From positions 1 to 51,564 of the forward strand of contig CANQCV010000010.1 in assembly GCA_947591045.1 (NCBI GenBank): DNA of 51,564 nucleotides, in the 5' to 3' direction. A program made the position numbers and the translations under genes. The stretch's first letter is position 1. Each line of letters starts with the position of its first letter. This DNA comes from an uncultured Clostridia bacterium. Lineage in GTDB: Bacteria; Bacillota; Clostridia; TANB77; CAG-508. The notes beneath the pieces are model-generated. The model was not told the origin of the DNA. It was given only the letters and a program-made list of their open reading frames with translations, and did no database searches. Shown here in pieces: positions 25,747 to 35,141 of the stretch.

Positions 25747-27415
25747 TTATTTTAATACTGGATATCCGTTATTGGTATATTTTTCGTCTTTTGTCCAAAC
25801 CGGCTCTTCGTTTCCATTGTCTAGTGTACTTACAAAGTCTTCTTTCTTCATTTCTTCTTCTGTTTTTTTCTGATTTTGTCCCTCTGTATCTTTTCCATTT
25901 ATTGCTCCGTCATATGTTCCTGATAAATAATAACAATTTGTTACTGTTGTTGCCTCTGCTTTTTGTGTACCTACGATTCCTCCGTATGTTGGAGTTTGTG
26001 GGATTAGTAACTTCTACTTTTCCTATATTATAACTATTTTTGATTTCACTTTTAGTAGTATTATCAGCTACAGACCCTATGCCACCAGTTCTTCCTGTTA
26101 TACTCGTTATACTTCCCGTGTTATAGCAGTTCTCTATTAGTGCCGTTGTTCGCCATCCCATAAGGCCTACTATTCCTCCTATTGCGCCTTTTCCATTTAT
26201 CTTTCCTTTATTAAAACATTGTGAAACTGTTGATGTTCCTATAGCACCGGTAATACCTCCCACATTAAATTCATCAATATCTTTTCCTAATATTCCTATC
26301 TCTCCTTCATTATAGCATTTCGATATTATTGAATTATCTGTTGTTTCACCTACAATTCCACCTATACCAATTCCTCTCGTACTTTTCACTATATTATGAT
26401 TATTTGAATTTATTATTTTACTATTATTAATTTTTCCTGCTATTCCTCCTACAACAGAATGATATAGTTTATCACTATCAGAATATATACCATTTCCAAC
26501 TATAATTCCATTGTTACTACAACTATCTATCGTGGAATTAGTATTTGTCCATCCTACTATCCCTCCTATAGCACAATTTCCCGTTATATTTCCTGTATTA
26601 GCACATGATACAATTGTAGATTTTTCTGCCTCTCCTACTACTCCTCCTACTCGCTCATTACCTTCTATGCTTCCTTCTCTTATTGTAACTTTTTCTACTG
26701 TTCCTTTGCTTTTTCCTATTAGTCCTCCTACACAATATCCCGTAGATGTTATATTTGCTTTTAATATGTCTATATTCTTTATATTACTTTTTTCTCCAGT
26801 CATTCCAAATAAACCTACATAATTATCGGTCGCTGATATATATATATTCTTTATGGTATGTCCTCCTCCATCAAATGTTCCGTTAAAATTATTACTATCT
26901 GTTCCTATTGGCTTAAAACCTGTTCCTGTTGTTAACTCTACCTTTAGCTCTTCTTCATTATTTTGCCCATTTATATCTCCATAGTCTTTCCTCTTTGAAT
27001 CTACATATGATATGTCATTGTTAAAATCTAAATTTACTTTTAATTTTACTACTTGATTTTCATATGCTTCTCCCTCATTTACTGTTTTAGAAAAACTTAC
27101 CAAATCTTCTATGCTTTCTATTAAATATGGTTTTTCTTTACTGCCGTCTCCTGAAAGCTCTCCTGGCTTTTTATCTGTTACCGTTTGTGCCTCTCCGTCT
27201 GCTAATAAAATCTCCATTTCGTCAATTATTTGCCCCATATCTTCTTCTTCCCTTTTACTACTTTCTTCATATGCATCTCTTGCTTGCTCTGCTTTCTTTA
27301 TTAATCCGTTTTCTCCTACTACCATATTTATACTTACTGTGGCTAAAATTATTAGCACAATTATTGTTATTACTAGTGCAATTAATGTTATTCCTCTTTC
27401 TTTTCTTTCTTTCAT
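25747..27415 (-). CDS. Prepilin-like GLUG-repeat protein, with one +1 shift
   Basis: Exported or pilus-associated protein, 555 residues if the break is repaired. Residues 1-30 are a prepilin signal nearly identical to the FGE protein at 5816-7162 (RKERG then ITLIALVITIIVLIILATVS), followed by the same charged helix (AYEESSKREEE). Residues 100 to about 490 carry a run of GLUG-type repeats (VGGLIGKSKGTVEK, IGGIVGWTN, VGGITGAIG, IGGIVGLMG), a beta-solenoid motif found in adhesins. At CGG 25982-25984 the zero frame leaves the conserved pattern and ends about 20 residues on; a +1 shift reads GGA, giving SNIGGIVGTQKAE, one more repeat, and the C-terminal GNEEPVWTKDEKYTNNGYPVLK (split: GNEEPVWTKDEK, YTNNGYPVLK). 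RBS AAAGGAGG. The leader is shared with the FGE gene. Confidence 0.85.
25982..25984 (-). other. CGG frameshift site 4 (GLUG prepilin)
   Basis: Coding strand TCCAACATA-C-GGAGGAATC. CGG follows ATA (Ile). A +1 shift reads GGA GGA (Gly-Gly) and restores an IGGIVG repeat identical in form to five others in the same protein. Confidence 0.88.
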
Positions 27416-27545
27416 TTTGATTTTCCTCCTTTATATAAAAATACACGCAAAAAAGACAGGCTGTTTATTTTTACATAAATAGTCTGTCTTCATATATCAC
27501 AAACAAAGCGATTTTTTCGCTTAACTCTATTTTACTAAATTGTAG

Positions 27546-27570
27546 CTCTCTCTCTCTCTCTCTCTCTCTC
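27546..27570. repeat. CT microsatellite, 25 bases
   Basis: Uninterrupted CT run about 130-155 bp upstream of the GLUG gene start; one unit shorter than the run at 7384-7410. Confidence 0.9.
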
Positions 27571-27621
27571 TTACAGTATTAAGGCTTTTAGCGTTTTTCA
27601 TTTGTGTTTTTCTCCTTTACC

Positions 27622-27646
27622 TCGGGCGACCGATGGTCGCCCCTAC
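27622..27646. repeat. REP-like palindrome
   Basis: Same sequence as 7462-7486: GGGCGACCGATGGTCGCCCC plus tac. Confidence 0.8.
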
Positions 27647-27834
27647 ATTTAATTTTGTAATGGTCGTCCCTACATCACTTATTTGTGATTGGTAGTCCAT
27701 GTTTGTGTTTTTCTGTTTTTTTACATTTACAGTATAGCTATATTTTGTAGTTTAGTCAATACTTTAATTATAATTTTATAATACAAAGTTTGCATTTTCC
27801 ACAAAAACAAGCAGTTAAAATTGCTCCTAATTTA

Positions 27835-29004
27835 TTAATTATTAATTTTATGTTTCATCATTGCCGTATCTGATGTAATTGTTTTAAATGTAAAGCCATT
27901 TTCTTTACAATATTTTATAATTTTATCTAGTGCATTTATTGTTTTATCATTTCCAGAAAAATCATGCATTAATACGATATTGCGTCCACTTTTAGATAAG
28001 TTTTTTACTACATTATTATATACTGCTGTTGAGTTTTTAGCTCCTCCTGCATCACCTGAACTAACATTCCAATCATAATATGTATAGCCATTTTCAACAA
28101 CTAATTTAGAAAGTCTTGTCATAATTCCAGGATTAAATTTACTAACTGTATTTGAACTTCCTCCTGGAAATCTTGTTATTGTTGTTTTTACATTAGTTGA
28201 TTTATATATCTTTGCTTGCAATTTATTTAAGTTTTCCATATATGCTTCTTCTGACTGATATATTTTTTTATAACTATGAGAATATCCATGTATTCCTACT
28301 GAATGACCCTCTGCTACTTCTCTTTTTACTAAACTTTCTGTGCTACTGTTATAGTTTAAAAGGAAGAATGTTGCCTTTACATTATTTTTCTTCAAAATGT
28401 CTAGTATCTTTGGTGTAGAATAAGTAGATGGTCCATCATCAAATGTTAGATAAACAACACCGTTATTAGCTGTAGTTTTTGATGATGTTGTAGTTTTATT
28501 GTTATTTGTTGTTTTACTTGTTGAACTTGTATTTTTGTTACTACTTGAAGTCGAAGTAGTTTGGTTTTTACTAGTTGTATTTTTATTAGTTGTTGAAGTT
28601 TTTTCTTCTTGTTTAACAGGTTCTTCTTTCTTTTCTATGTGTATCGTTCTTTCTGCTTTTGCTACATTTCCTGCCTTATCTGATACTGTATAAATTAGTT
28701 TATATTCTGTTTGGCTAACTTCTTTTTTTGATATAGCTACTTTTCCTACAACACTTCCGTCTACATCATCTGTTGCAGAATAACCCTGTTCTTTGTAACT
28801 TTCTCCCTCTTTTATTGTTACACTTTTATCACCTTTTAAAGTAATTACTGGTGGTAAAACATCCTTTACTTCTTGTGCTGATACTTTTATATCTTCTTGT
28901 TCCTTTGTACTAATTATTTTCTTTTCTACTTCTACTATTCCTGTTAGTGCTAGAATTATTAAAGTGAAAATAATAGATATAACGATAAATTTATTTTTCC
29001 TCAT
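27835..29004 (-). CDS. Polysaccharide deacetylase with Ig-like domain
   Basis: Cell-surface NodB-family carbohydrate deacetylase, 389 residues. Residues 7-24 are a signal anchor. Residues 50-125 are a DUF5011-type Ig-like domain (PPVITLKGDKSVTIKEGESY...ATDDVDGSV, given in parts). A Ser/Thr/Asn/Lys linker of about 60 residues follows. The catalytic domain starts at about 185: TFDDGPS (metal and base Asp), GHSVGIHGYSH (metal His pair), RFPGGSSN and IVLMHD. All NodB motifs are present, so it is probably an active peptidoglycan N-acetylglucosamine deacetylase or similar. Whether it is a sporulation (PdaA-like) or vegetative enzyme is not settled. Confidence 0.93.
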   Translation of the reverse strand: MRKNKFIVISIIFTLIILALTGIVEVEKKIISTKEQEDIKVSAQEVKDVLPPVITLKGDKSVTIKEGESYKEQGYSATDDVDGSVVGKVAISKKEVSQTEYKLIYTVSDKAGNVAKAERTIHIEKKEEPVKQEEKTSTTNKNTTSKNQTTSTSSSNKNTSSTSKTTNNNKTTTSSKTTANNGVVYLTFDDGPSTYSTPKILDILKKNNVKATFFLLNYNSSTESLVKREVAEGHSVGIHGYSHSYKKIYQSEEAYMENLNKLQAKIYKSTNVKTTITRFPGGSSNTVSKFNPGIMTRLSKLVVENGYTYYDWNVSSGDAGGAKNSTAVYNNVVKNLSKSGRNIVLMHDFSGNDKTINALDKIIKYCKENGFTFKTITSDTAMMKHKINN

Positions 29005-29050
29005 CTTAGTTTATTTGTTAGTTATAAATGCTAACTTACTCCTTCCTTTA

Positions 29051-29950
29051 CTATATTAATGTTGCTCCTATAATTCCTGAATCATTTTTAAAAGTTGCAA
29101 GTCTTATTTTCGGAAGTGGTGACTCTTTATTAAAAACATATTTTTTCTCTTCCATCTTTTTCTGTAATGGAAGATATAAAATATCTTTAAAATAAACAAA
29201 ACTTCCTCCGAGTGATATTGCTTCTGGTTCAAAAATATCAATAATATTTGATAGTCCAATTATTAAATTGTCTATATATTCTTCTATTATTCTTTGTATT
29301 TTCGGTTCTTCTTTATTCTCTAATATTAATTTCTTTAATTGTTTAGCATTATTTATATCGATTTCATTATACATCTTTTCGAATATTTTTGCAAAGTCAT
29401 TTTTTAATTTTTTCATAGAACAATATGTTTCAAAACATCCCCTTTTGCCACAATTACATTGATTGCCATTTTTGTCAATAATCATATGCCCTAATTCAAA
29501 GCCTGGGTTTTTATGTGGTATTAAAAGTTCATTATTTAAAAATACAGCTCCTCCTATTCCTGTTCCTAAACATAAAAACACACCGTCTTTTACTTTTTTT
29601 AAACTTCCATATTCTTTCTCTGCTAAACCCGCTGCTTTTGCATCATTAATAACTTTAACTGGTACTTTATATTTGTTTTGTATTTTTTTAAAATCAATAA
29701 CATCTATTCCTAAATTTACAATATTTTTGATTTTGGTTTCTTTTGGGTTTCCAGGTGATGCAATTCCTATCTTTTCTATTTCATATTTTTTTGTTAATGC
29801 ATTTAATGTATCTTCTAAATAATCTAATATTTCTTTTTTAGCATTTTGTTTACTTTGTATATCTTTTTCTGATTTTTCTACAATTTTTCCTTCGTCATTT
29901 ACAACCCCTATTGCAATATGACTTCCCCCTATATCAATTCCAACTTTCAT
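29051..29950 (-). CDS. ROK family sugar kinase
   Basis: Cytoplasmic sugar kinase of the ROK family, 299 residues. The ATP-binding motif GIDIGGSHIAIGVV is at residues 4-17. The sugar-binding ExGH is ELGHMII at about 155, and the zinc motif CNCGKRGCFETYCS is at about 168-181. These fit glucokinase or N-acetylmannosamine/fructokinase members; the substrate cannot be read from the motifs alone. The start has GGAGAAAAGT before it. It is the gene after pilC downstream terminator's other side and is not part of the pilus operon. Confidence 0.9.
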   Translation of the reverse strand: MKVGIDIGGSHIAIGVVNDEGKIVEKSEKDIQSKQNAKKEILDYLEDTLNALTKKYEIEKIGIASPGNPKETKIKNIVNLGIDVIDFKKIQNKYKVPVKVINDAKAAGLAEKEYGSLKKVKDGVFLCLGTGIGGAVFLNNELLIPHKNPGFELGHMIIDKNGNQCNCGKRGCFETYCSMKKLKNDFAKIFEKMYNEIDINNAKQLKKLILENKEEPKIQRIIEEYIDNLIIGLSNIIDIFEPEAISLGGSFVYFKDILYLPLQKKMEEKKYVFNKESPLPKIRLATFKNDSGIIGATLI

Positions 29951-29996
29951 ACTTTTCTCCTATAATACTTTGTACAACTGTTTTTAGTTTCTATTA

Positions 29997-30028
29997 AAAA
30001 AGATACAAGCAAATACCTGTATCTTTTT
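29997..30028 (-). terminator. Terminator of the type IV pilus operon
   Basis: AAAAAGATACA (29997-30007) pairs with TGTATCTTTTT (30018-30028) 5 bases beyond the pilC stop. Confidence 0.8.
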
Positions 30029-30032
30029 ATTT

Positions 30033-31388
30033 TTAAAATTCTGGTAAATCTACTGCATCGAATAACCAGTCTCCCATATAGAATTGGATACATGGTACAA
30101 TTAATACTAATACTAAGAATATTAATGCTGCACCAACTATAGAGTATACAAGTTGTGGTAATACTGCCATTATCTTTCTCATTAAATTATTAATATCTAT
30201 TTCCATATACTCAACTAACTTTGACATCATTTCCGTTAAGTCTGTTTGCATACCTATTTTTAACATTTCTGTTTGCATAGTTGACGATAATCCTGAATTT
30301 TCAAAAGGCTCTATCCATGATGCTCCCACTAAAATATTATTAATAGCTGTTTCTATAATCGCCAGCATAACATGGTTTTTAACAACTGATTTACTAACTT
30401 CTAGTGCCTCTTGAATTCTCATACCATTTTCTAGATTTAAAAGCATAGCTTTCATAAGTCTTGAAAAGTCCATTGCATAGATTAATTTTCCAAATATAGG
30501 CATCTTATATTTAAAGTAGTGGAAGTTATATCTTCCCTTTGGTGTACTAATATAAGTGATAATAATTGCTATTATTCCAAGAATAATTATAACTGGAATA
30601 TACCAATGTGCTCCTATTTGTTTGCATAAATTTACAAACCAAACTGTAATAGGTGGAAGTTGCGATTGTGCACCCATCTCTACAAATTTTTCTTCCATTA
30701 ATGGGATAACATAAGCCACACCTATTATTAATATACCAACTAATAACAATAATTGTAATACATTTGGTATTATAATATTTCTTAATTTTGTAGTAGTGTC
30801 TGTTGTAGTCTCCATATATTTTACGGCTTGTTCTAATGACTGTGTTAAAGAACCAGATAATTCTCCAACTTTAATCATGTTTATGTATATGTATGGGAAT
30901 ATATTTGAATAGTATTCCATAGTTGTATACATATATTCTCCAGCTTCTACACCAGCTAATATATCTTGCAAAACACCTCTTAAAGACATATTTTCTGTAC
31001 TATCTATAATTGTGCTTAATGCATGAATATTGTTAAAGTTTGCTTTTTTAAGTAAGTAAAAATTTTGAGTAAATATAATGATGTCTCTTGTAGTTATTCT
31101 TTCTTCTCTGGCTAATGCTATGTTTATTCTTTCTTTAATAGTTGGTCTTACACTTCTTGCTTTTAGAATATCAGAAGAGTTAGCCTGTTTCATAATCTCG
31201 TCTATATCCATTATGTTTTTTCTATTTACTACTTTTTTTCTACTTCTTAATCCAACTTGTGTAATACTAATTGGTAACAAATCATTTTCTTTTAATCTTC
31301 TAATTAGAGACATTCTATTAACATCTTCTACTCTGTTTCTTACAATTTGTCCCTTGCTTGTTACAGCTTTATAAACATACTCTGGCAT
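30033..31388 (-). CDS. pilC: Type IV pilus inner-membrane platform PilC
   Basis: Polytopic platform protein of the type IV pilus machine (GspF family), 451 residues. It begins MPEYVYKAVTSKGQIVRNRV, typical of the family, and has two repeated GspF domains at about residues 95-215 (RDIIIFTQNFYLL, then GELSGSLTQSLEQ) and 300-430 (FSRLMKAMLLNLENG, then GMQTDLTEMMSKL), with three membrane segments at about 210, 260 and 425. It works with PilB and PilT immediately upstream. Intact, last gene of the operon, followed by a terminator. Confidence 0.95.
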   Translation of the reverse strand: MPEYVYKAVTSKGQIVRNRVEDVNRMSLIRRLKENDLLPISITQVGLRSRKKVVNRKNIMDIDEIMKQANSSDILKARSVRPTIKERINIALAREERITTRDIIIFTQNFYLLKKANFNNIHALSTIIDSTENMSLRGVLQDILAGVEAGEYMYTTMEYYSNIFPYIYINMIKVGELSGSLTQSLEQAVKYMETTTDTTTKLRNIIIPNVLQLLLLVGILIIGVAYVIPLMEEKFVEMGAQSQLPPITVWFVNLCKQIGAHWYIPVIIILGIIAIIITYISTPKGRYNFHYFKYKMPIFGKLIYAMDFSRLMKAMLLNLENGMRIQEALEVSKSVVKNHVMLAIIETAINNILVGASWIEPFENSGLSSTMQTEMLKIGMQTDLTEMMSKLVEYMEIDINNLMRKIMAVLPQLVYSIVGAALIFLVLVLIVPCIQFYMGDWLFDAVDLPEF

Positions 31389-31407
31389 TTTTTCCTCCTT
31401 ACTTTAT

Positions 31408-32529
31408 TTATTGTTGTGCTATTTGATTTTCTCTTTCCTTTTTTATTTTTAACTGCATGATTGTTCTATTTAAAACTTCTATATTTTTTTCTTCAATTTG
31501 TGCTTTTGCTTGTTCTAGTGTTATAACATCATTTACGAATAATTCTGCAATAGAATTTATTAATCCTATACTTCCTTTTTCGCTATTACTTTGTATTGCA
31601 TCTTCTATTTCTGAAACACTTATTTTTTCTTTTCTTATAATTCCAGATATAATGTTGTCTACAACCATCACCTCTGGTACAAGCACTAAATTTCCTTTTC
31701 TAGAAGGTAACAACCTTTGTGAAATAACTAACTTCAAAAGTGTTGAAATTAAATATTTTATTGTTTGCTGGTCTCTAACTTCATAAAAGTTTACCATTCT
31801 ATCTATAGTTTCTGCACATGACTTTGTATGCAAAGTTCCTATTACTAAGTGTCCTGATTCTGCCATTTCAATAGCAGCCTCCATTGTTTGCTTGTCTCTA
31901 ATCTCTCCAATAACTAATATATCACAGTCTTCTCTTAAAGAGTTTTTTACACCATCACTAAATGTTAAACAGTCTCTTCCTAGTCCAACTTCTTTTTGTA
32001 CTATTAATGATTTTTTGCAAGTATGCTTGTATTCTACTGGGTTCTCTAATGTTAAAATCTTTTTATTTTGTGTTTCATTTATCTCATTAATTAATGCATT
32101 TAAAGTTGTAGTTTTTCCTGAGTTTGTTTTTCCTGTAACTAACATTAAGCCTTGTGGTTGATAAGTCATTCTCCTTACAATGTCTGGTACACCTAAATCT
32201 TCGTATTTTGGTAATTGATTTTTAATTAACCTTAAAGTAAATATTGGAACTTCATCTGCATGTGATATGTTTACTCTTAATCTTATATCTTCAAACTCAT
32301 AAGAGCAATCAAGCCTTTTAGTTGTTTTAAAAACTTCATCTTTATCCAAGTTACCTCTTACAAAATAATCATAAGTTTCACTCATATCTTCAAAGGTTAA
32401 TACTTCTGTATCTTCACATTCTACTAAGTCTCTTCTAATTCTTAACATAGGCTTCATTCCACATATTAAGTGAACATCTGATGCATCTTTTTTTATAGCT
32501 GTTCTTAGCACTTTATCTATATCTAACAT
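31408..32529 (-). CDS. pilT: Pilus retraction ATPase PilT
   Basis: Hexameric retraction motor, 373 residues. Walker A is GKTNSGKTTT at about 133-142, the Asp box and Walker B are GEIRDKQTME at about 207-216, and the His box GHLVIGTLHT at about 227-236, the order and spacing of PilT. The N-terminal PAS-like half begins with DASDVHLICGMKPMLRI. The presence of both PilB and PilT indicates retractile pili. Located 18 bp after pilB. No damage seen. Confidence 0.95.
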   Translation of the reverse strand: MLDIDKVLRTAIKKDASDVHLICGMKPMLRIRRDLVECEDTEVLTFEDMSETYDYFVRGNLDKDEVFKTTKRLDCSYEFEDIRLRVNISHADEVPIFTLRLIKNQLPKYEDLGVPDIVRRMTYQPQGLMLVTGKTNSGKTTTLNALINEINETQNKKILTLENPVEYKHTCKKSLIVQKEVGLGRDCLTFSDGVKNSLREDCDILVIGEIRDKQTMEAAIEMAESGHLVIGTLHTKSCAETIDRMVNFYEVRDQQTIKYLISTLLKLVISQRLLPSRKGNLVLVPEVMVVDNIISGIIRKEKISVSEIEDAIQSNSEKGSIGLINSIAELFVNDVITLEQAKAQIEEKNIEVLNRTIMQLKIKKERENQIAQQ

Positions 32530-32546
32530 TGGTTTTCCTCCTATCT

Positions 32547-34172
32547 TTAGTAAATCGCAAGTTTATTGTTTAACTCTTGTAAATTGGTTACACCATTAAT
32601 TACTTTTTGAATTCCATCAACTACTAATGGTAAATATCCTGTTTTTAATGCAGCTTTTTTTATCTCCAAAGCAGAAGTATTATTTACAATCAATTCTCTT
32701 ATATTATCATCTACAATTAAAACTTCAAATATTCCAATTCTATCATAATATCCTGTATTGTTGCATTTTTTACAACCTATAGCATCATATGTTTTCTTAC
32801 CTTCTAAATCAAAGCTAACACCATTTTTTTCGCCTATTTCATTAATTATTCGTTTTTCTGTCTCTGTAAAATCTCTTTGCCTTGCACAGTCTGGACATAG
32901 TTTTCTTACTAATCTTTGTGATACTGTTGTTGCAAGTGTACTTGATATATCATAATTAGATACACCCATTTTTCTTAATCTTGTAATAACCTCTACACTA
33001 TCTATTGTATGTATTGTTGACAAAACATAATGTCCTGTTTGTCCTGCTTGCATAGCTATTTCTGCTGTTTCTTGGTCCCTAATTTCTCCTACAAGGATAA
33101 TATCTGGATCTTGTCTTAATACAGTTCTTAAAGAACCTGCAAATGTACTCTTACTATCAATTTCAATTTGATTTAGTCCATTAATACGAATTTCTACTGG
33201 ATCTTCTATTGTTGTAATATTAATTTCTGGTCTATTTAAGTAATCTATAATACTATACAAAGTTGTTGTTTTTCCTTCTCCTGTTGGAGCTGCAATAATT
33301 GTAATACTATTTTTCTTGTTAAACGCCTCTTTTACTAATTTTTCGTCTTTTGGAAATCCCAAATCAAATATTTGTCTTACATCTGTATTTTTCTTTAGCA
33401 ATCTTAAAACAAATTTTTCACCATAAATATTCTTTTGTGACGAAACACGAATGTTGTATTCTGGATACATTATAATTCTACCATCTTGTGCCTCTTGTTT
33501 TTCTTGGTGCATATTTGAAATTGCCTTTAACCTTCCTATTATTTGAGCTTGTTTTTCATTATCAAGACTTGCCGCAAGAACAAGTTGTCCATCAATTCTA
33601 TATCTAACTCTTAATGAATCTTGCATTGGCTCTATATGTATATCACTTGCTCTTTTTTCCATAGCAGTTTTAATTACACTATCTAAGAATCCTGAAACAT
33701 CTGCATTCATATCGATATTACTTGAACTTCCGCCCAAGTTATTTAATATCATATCAATATTAGTCTCAAAAGTAATATATTTTTCCATTACAAGACCTTT
33801 ATTTAGTAATAATAGTCTTACTGTTTCAACAGATCTTTTATTTGAAGTATCTGCAAAGCATACTTTAACTCTACCATCACTTTCGTCAAAAGGAATTGCT
33901 TTATTAACTTTAGCTACATCCAGTGATATATAATCTTGTAGATTAACTCTTAAATCTCCTTCTCTTAAGTAAATTGCTTTTTCATCTAAAATCTCGCCCA
34001 TTGCATTAATTAATATATAGGGATCACATACTCTTAATATATTTAATATGTCTCCTATTTTTTTCTTGGGCTCTGCTTTTTGATAATCTAAAGCTCTTGA
34101 TATATCTTCTTCTGTAACTATTCCTCTTTTTACAAGTTCAATTCCTAAAGGTTGCGTTCTTTTTCCATCCAT
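32547..34172 (-). CDS. pilB: Pilus assembly ATPase PilB
   Basis: Pilus extension motor, 541 residues from ATG 34172 (AAAGGAGC before it; an upstream in-frame start is less likely). The N-terminal GspE domain starts with LGIELVKRGIVTEEDI. Walker A is APTGEGKTTT at about 299-308, Walker B GEIRDQETAE and His box GHYVLSTIHT follow. A tetracysteine zinc motif characteristic of PilB/GspE is present (CPDC ... CKKC) at about 430-480. All expected parts are present. Confidence 0.95.
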   Translation of the reverse strand: MDGKRTQPLGIELVKRGIVTEEDISRALDYQKAEPKKKIGDILNILRVCDPYILINAMGEILDEKAIYLREGDLRVNLQDYISLDVAKVNKAIPFDESDGRVKVCFADTSNKRSVETVRLLLLNKGLVMEKYITFETNIDMILNNLGGSSSNIDMNADVSGFLDSVIKTAMEKRASDIHIEPMQDSLRVRYRIDGQLVLAASLDNEKQAQIIGRLKAISNMHQEKQEAQDGRIIMYPEYNIRVSSQKNIYGEKFVLRLLKKNTDVRQIFDLGFPKDEKLVKEAFNKKNSITIIAAPTGEGKTTTLYSIIDYLNRPEINITTIEDPVEIRINGLNQIEIDSKSTFAGSLRTVLRQDPDIILVGEIRDQETAEIAMQAGQTGHYVLSTIHTIDSVEVITRLRKMGVSNYDISSTLATTVSQRLVRKLCPDCARQRDFTETEKRIINEIGEKNGVSFDLEGKKTYDAIGCKKCNNTGYYDRIGIFEVLIVDDNIRELIVNNTSALEIKKAALKTGYLPLVVDGIQKVINGVTNLQELNNKLAIY

Positions 34173-34253
34173 AGACTGCTCCTTTCTTTTGTATACCATT
34201 ATTATACTATAACTTTTTTATCTTTTGTAGATAAAAGTCGAAATTACATTTAT

Positions 34254-34691
34254 TTACCAATATCTTAATACAAAATCAATATTTCTTTTTATACTGCCAT
34301 TTCCTCTTCCAAATTCAGCCGTCACATTTACAATCTTTTTAGTAAAATTGCTTTGTCTATCATCAAAACTTGAAAAAGTAAATGTTTTTATATTTTTTGC
34401 AATTTTCTTTCCATTTCTATAAATAGCATAATTTCTAAATACATATGTTGTACCATCTCCAAATTCTACCTTACTTGGATCAATAGATTTTATACTCGTA
34501 TTTGCTTTTGTATCTAATACAAAAAACATACTAAAAGAATTAAATTCAGCTATATATTTTGGAGATTCTTTAATTTTGTTTACATTTTTATAAAAATTAA
34601 CTGATATCATTTCCATGATTGCTATAATTATTGTAAAAACTATTATATATATAACTAATGCTGTTAATGTGACACCTCTTTGTGACCTCAT
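34254..34691 (-). CDS. Minor prepilin-like protein (PilW/ComGF type)
   Basis: A 145-residue protein with prepilin signal RSQRG then VTLTALVIYIIVFTIIIAI. The soluble part has FSMFFVLDTKANTSIKSI and YVFRNYAIYRNGKKIAKNI, resembling ComGF/PilW-type minor pilins that sit at the pilus tip. The start has AAAGGATT upstream. It follows another minor prepilin by 23 bp and precedes pilB. Confidence 0.8.
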   Translation of the reverse strand: MRSQRGVTLTALVIYIIVFTIIIAIMEMISVNFYKNVNKIKESPKYIAEFNSFSMFFVLDTKANTSIKSIDPSKVEFGDGTTYVFRNYAIYRNGKKIAKNIKTFTFSSFDDRQSNFTKKIVNVTAEFGRGNGSIKRNIDFVLRYW

Positions 34692-34714
34692 AAAATTAAA
34701 ATCCTTTCTTAAAA

Positions 34715-35137
34715 TTATAATTCTCTAACTTTTAAATGACTTACAACAAAGCTTTCAGATTCCTCTAAAAATTCATGTGTAATAGTTAATTTTACTTTTT
34801 TAATTAAATCTTGCATATCATTTCCTTCATTGTAATTTGTAACTTCTATAGTAATATCAAAGCCTTGCGGAATATTAAATTTATTTATATAATAATATTC
34901 CATATCATTTTGTACTTCCTCATATGGAATTTTATCAATTTCTTCTAAAATCTGAATTGCATAGTTTGTAGCAAGTCCTGTTAACTTTATTTTATAATCT
35001 GCCTTGGTTCCGTTATAAACCAATGTACCTATAGTTCCTGTAAATAAGGTTATTATAGCTATTGCTACAATTAAATCATACATTGTAAATCCAGAGTTTG
35101 ATTTTGTATTAAACATGTTTAGTATTTTTTTCTTCAT
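34715..35137 (-). CDS. Minor prepilin-like protein (PilV type)
   Basis: A 140-residue protein from ATG 35137 (AGGTGATAGG before it). Prepilin signal KSNSG then FTMYDLIVAIAIITLFTGTI, with Phe at +1, the most standard cleavage site of the group. The soluble part includes ATNYAIQILEEIDKIPYEE and FDITIEVTNYNEG, the layout of PilV-type minor pilins. It lies 4 bp behind pilD, so it is co-translated. Confidence 0.8.
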   Translation of the reverse strand: MKKKILNMFNTKSNSGFTMYDLIVAIAIITLFTGTIGTLVYNGTKADYKIKLTGLATNYAIQILEEIDKIPYEEVQNDMEYYYINKFNIPQGFDITIEVTNYNEGNDMQDLIKKVKLTITHEFLEESESFVVSHLKVREL

Positions 35138-35141
35138 CCTA

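Larger units (their letters stand above)
27442..27765 (-). repeat. Shared leader repeat upstream of GLUG prepilin
   Basis: About 300 bp near-identical to 7280-7600, with the same order of inverted repeats, CT tract (27546-27570), ttacag...aaggctttt word, REP-like palindrome (27622-27646) and tail. It directly precedes the second prepilin-like gene. Confidence 0.82.
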